Notes under the pieces: generated by a model | The model's database searches: none | Seen by the model: the letters and a program-made list of their open reading frames with translations, nothing else | What the model was told of the DNA's origin: nothing | Assembly: GCA_000436915.1 (NCBI GenBank) | Contig: HF994161.1 | Location: 4,433 to 20,745 of the forward strand | Source: Prevotella sp. CAG:1092 | GTDB taxonomy: Bacteria > Bacteroidota > Bacteroidia > Bacteroidales > Bacteroidaceae | Direction: 5' to 3' | DNA: 16,313 nt | Position numbers and translations under genes: made by a program | Shown here: positions 14,468 to 16,313 of the stretch, one piece after another | Position numbering within the stretch: the stretch's first letter is position 1 | How the letters are laid out: each line of letters opens with the position of its first letter

Positions 14468-14508
14468 TTAGGATATTTTTCTTTTAATTAGGATAATTTC
14501 TCTTTTGA
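14468..14508. repeat. Two adjacent imperfect 20-bp repeats in the leader
   Basis: TTAGGATATTTTTCTTTTAA (14468-14487) is followed directly by a near copy, TTAGGATAATTTCTC then TTTTGA (14488-14508). On the transcribed (minus) strand these give two A/G-rich stretches just before the GHL10 start codon. Confidence 0.55.
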
Positions 14509-14545
14509 TTATATAGACCACATGAGGTGTAAAGTCTACAATTTG

Positions 14546-14577
14546 CAAAGTTAAGATAAAAAATGCCGAATTGCAAA
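14546..14577 (-). promoter_or_regulatory. Promoter of the GHL10/DigH-like gene
   Basis: Minus strand TTTG (14577-14574), 20 bp, TAACTTTG (14553-14546). The start near 14539 gives a leader of about 80 nt. A second possible -7 box TATCTTTG (14581-14574) overlaps the -33 box. Confidence 0.7.
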
Positions 14578-14602
14578 GATAGGCTACAAAAAAGCACAAA
14601 AA

Positions 14603-14644
14603 AAAGTATCATAAGATACTATGGAAAATATCTTATGATACTTT
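14603..14644 (-). terminator. Terminator of the FadL-like gene
   Basis: AAAGTATCATAAGATA (14603-14618) and TATCTTATGATACTTT (14629-14644) form a perfect 16-bp stem with a 10-nt loop. On the minus strand the run of T continues into TTTTTGTGC after the stem. It begins 21 bases past the stop codon. Confidence 0.9.
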
Positions 14645-14665
14645 ATGTGTTGTTTTCTACTAAAA

Positions 14666-16231
14666 TTAGAACTTATATCCGAGTGTGAAGATGAGCTGAT
14701 GGCGCTTGTTGCTAACCTTTACTGCATCTGCATAGTTGGTGAAGTTAGGGTCGTCTGCCCAATCTGCATAGCTATCGAGGAATGGATGGAACTCGCCATT
14801 CTGTGAGCTATATTGATAAGCCACATCGAGGTTCATCTTGCCTACAGTATAGCCAATACCGCAGGTGATACGATTTGTAGACTCCCAGTTCACATAGTCG
14901 GTAGACGAAGCATAGTAAGAGCCTTCTGACGAGATGGTGCCATTCTTAAAGCCGTCTTTCTTATACATTGGCGATACGTAGTTGTAGCCGAAACGAACAG
15001 CGATGGTTGGGTCTGGCTTAAATTCCAAACCAAGCTTCACGGTGCTAACGCCTTTAAGGGTCTGCTCTGTGTGGCGATTCATAGCTTTATCGCTGCTTGA
15101 ACTGTCGTAATAGTCGCCATACCATGTATCGTAATATCCGCCATCTATCACGCGAGTGTCCATAGCGCTATAGTCAGCATACTCATAGCCCGCACCAATG
15201 GCAAGATAGTTGCCGATTGTATGACCGAGGCTTAAGCCGAACTTCCAAGGTGTGTAGAGCTTGAAGTCGTAGCTTTCGCTCATATTTGGAGAGATGTTGC
15301 CGTCGGTAATATAGGTATAGTTGCTTGTGGTGAGGTCGTACCAAGTAGGAGTAGCCACAGAAACACCAATACGGAATGGACTGTCCTCAACAGGACGGAA
15401 TATTGCGCCAACCTTGAGGTCGTAGCCTGTACCAGTAATCTCGCGATTGTCTACTACCGTAAGGTTAGAGATATTATCACGATTTGGCATCAATGTCTCA
15501 GTATACTCGCTATAGCCTTTGTAGTGAACATCGTGGATGCCTACGGTAAGACCGAGATACACTTGGTCGTTGAGGTTGCCGCTGATATTAAGGTCGTATT
15601 CGCCTATGTAGCCACGCATAGCCTTGTTGAAGGTGTAGCCAGAAGCATCATAATAGCCGAAGTTGCCATCAGCATCCTTAATCAGACTCTTGTAATAGAT
15701 GTTGTCCAACTGATTGTGAGTAATCATGGCACGATCCTCGCGAGGCAGACCGTTGTCGTCAAGCTCATAGAGCAATCCTTCGCGAAGCTTCTGATAAGTG
15801 AGCTTATTCTGCGAAGCGTTTGTCAGGCGACTGCTGGCAGAGAGTATATGGTCGAAATTGCGGCTCTTATGATAGTTAAAGCCGAAGTTAAGGAACGACT
15901 TTCTGCCAGTACGTGTAGAATAAACGAAGCCTATCTGGTCGAAGCTCATGTTAGTCTTGTTACCTGGTGAAAAACTTTCCACCTCTTCTTGTGAAACCAA
16001 ACCAAAGGAGCCTGCTATCTGCGACTTGCGGAACAGACCAATACCTGCAGGGTTGGTGCCGATAGTGGAAATGTCTGCTCCAAGAGCATCCATAGCTCCA
16101 CCCATACCCACATAGCGTGCAGTACCGTTAAGCTCGTTTTCTACGAGATTGGCATTCTCGTAAGTTTCCTGTGCAAAGGCAGAAGAAGCCGCGAGAGCCA
16201 TTCCTGCCACAAACAATATCTTTGTTTTCAT
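14666..16231 (-). CDS. FadL/OmpP1/TodX-family outer membrane protein
   Basis: The 521-residue product has a signal peptide (cleavage after SSAFA, residue 20), then ARYVGMGGAMDALGADISTIGTNPAGIG, where NPAG (60-63) is the FadL-family hallmark at the N-terminal plug. The rest alternates amphipathic strands rich in Tyr and Gly and ends in LGYKF, a beta-barrel assembly signal with terminal Phe. FadL-type barrels move hydrophobic compounds such as fatty acids through the outer membrane; the Bacteroidales members are uncharacterised and sometimes labelled hemin receptor, so the substrate is unknown. Upstream, at 41 bases, ends another minus-strand gene, and no promoter is visible between, so they may be cotranscribed. 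The A/G-rich AAGAAGAAAAAGAT just before the ATG may help ribosome binding. Confidence 0.85.
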   Translation of the reverse strand: MKTKILFVAGMALAASSAFAQETYENANLVENELNGTARYVGMGGAMDALGADISTIGTNPAGIGLFRKSQIAGSFGLVSQEEVESFSPGNKTNMSFDQIGFVYSTRTGRKSFLNFGFNYHKSRNFDHILSASSRLTNASQNKLTYQKLREGLLYELDDNGLPREDRAMITHNQLDNIYYKSLIKDADGNFGYYDASGYTFNKAMRGYIGEYDLNISGNLNDQVYLGLTVGIHDVHYKGYSEYTETLMPNRDNISNLTVVDNREITGTGYDLKVGAIFRPVEDSPFRIGVSVATPTWYDLTTSNYTYITDGNISPNMSESYDFKLYTPWKFGLSLGHTIGNYLAIGAGYEYADYSAMDTRVIDGGYYDTWYGDYYDSSSSDKAMNRHTEQTLKGVSTVKLGLEFKPDPTIAVRFGYNYVSPMYKKDGFKNGTISSEGSYYASSTDYVNWESTNRITCGIGYTVGKMNLDVAYQYSSQNGEFHPFLDSYADWADDPNFTNYADAVKVSNKRHQLIFTLGYKF

Positions 16232-16271
16232 ATTATCTTTTTCTTCTTTATAAGTTCTAAAAATGCTTTAC

Positions 16272-16313
16272 TTATCTTCTTCCACCAAAGTGACTACCGC
16301 CACCGCCTGAGTG
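16272..16313 (-). CDS. C-terminal end of a gene with a glycine-rich tail (partial)
   Basis: The minus strand is open from the window edge to a TAA at 16274-16272 and encodes HSGGGGSHFGGRR. Gly/Ser/His-rich tails like this occur on several membrane or secreted proteins (for example TPM-domain proteins), but 13 residues are not enough to assign a family. It lies 41 bp before the FadL-like gene on the same strand. Confidence 0.55.
   Translation of the reverse strand, partial: HSGGGGSHFGGRR

Overview
This window looks like a chromosomal segment from a Bacteroidales bacterium, most likely Prevotella/Segatella-like. The signs are the gene order rseC-rnfB-C-D-G-E-A, promoters of the Bacteroidetes type (TTTG, 19-20 bp, TAnnTTTG) before several genes, few Shine-Dalgarno sites, and family members whose closest recalled relatives are in Bacteroides/Prevotella. 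I ran no database search, so the taxon is inferred.

Layout. (1) 1-1531, + strand: remnant of a Mu-like transposable phage. It holds the C-terminal part of a minor-head-type protein with a CdiA-type nuclease-like tail, a virion morphogenesis (Mu gpG-like) gene whose end is frameshifted, and a truncated small phage gene. The 112-bp gap between the first two contains what looks like a complete small minus-strand transcription unit (candidate RNA, about 565-636). (2) 1554-7307, - strand: a complete, apparently intact Rnf operon preceded by an RseC-family gene, with a clear promoter (7277-7307) and a strong terminator (1554-1594) that also ends the phage remnant. (3) 7541-9511, - strand: a two-gene operon for nucleoside/nucleobase uptake, with a Tsx/DUF5020-like outer membrane channel and an NCS2 (AzgA-type) permease. 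Both look broken: the channel has an ochre stop just after its signal peptide, and the permease lacks about 100 internal residues in frame. (4) 9540-10445: two repeat-rich intergenic stretches on either side of a small acidic protein of unknown function (+ strand). (5) 10485-16313, - strand: single genes for a family 9 pectate lyase, enoyl-ACP reductase FabI, a GHL10/DigH-like glycoside hydrolase and a FadL/OmpP1-type outer membrane protein. Most are separated by hairpin terminators and have their own promoters. The window ends in the glycine-rich C-terminus of another gene.

How the genes work together. Rnf couples ferredoxin oxidation to NAD+ reduction and ion export across the inner membrane; RseC-type proteins are linked to Rnf-like complexes. 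The channel and permease would have moved nucleosides or bases from outside to cytoplasm, and damage to both steps suggests loss of that route in this strain. The remaining genes are housekeeping (FabI) or envelope/glycan functions.

The two observations most worth following are the doubly damaged uptake operon and the candidate minus-strand RNA between two phage genes.
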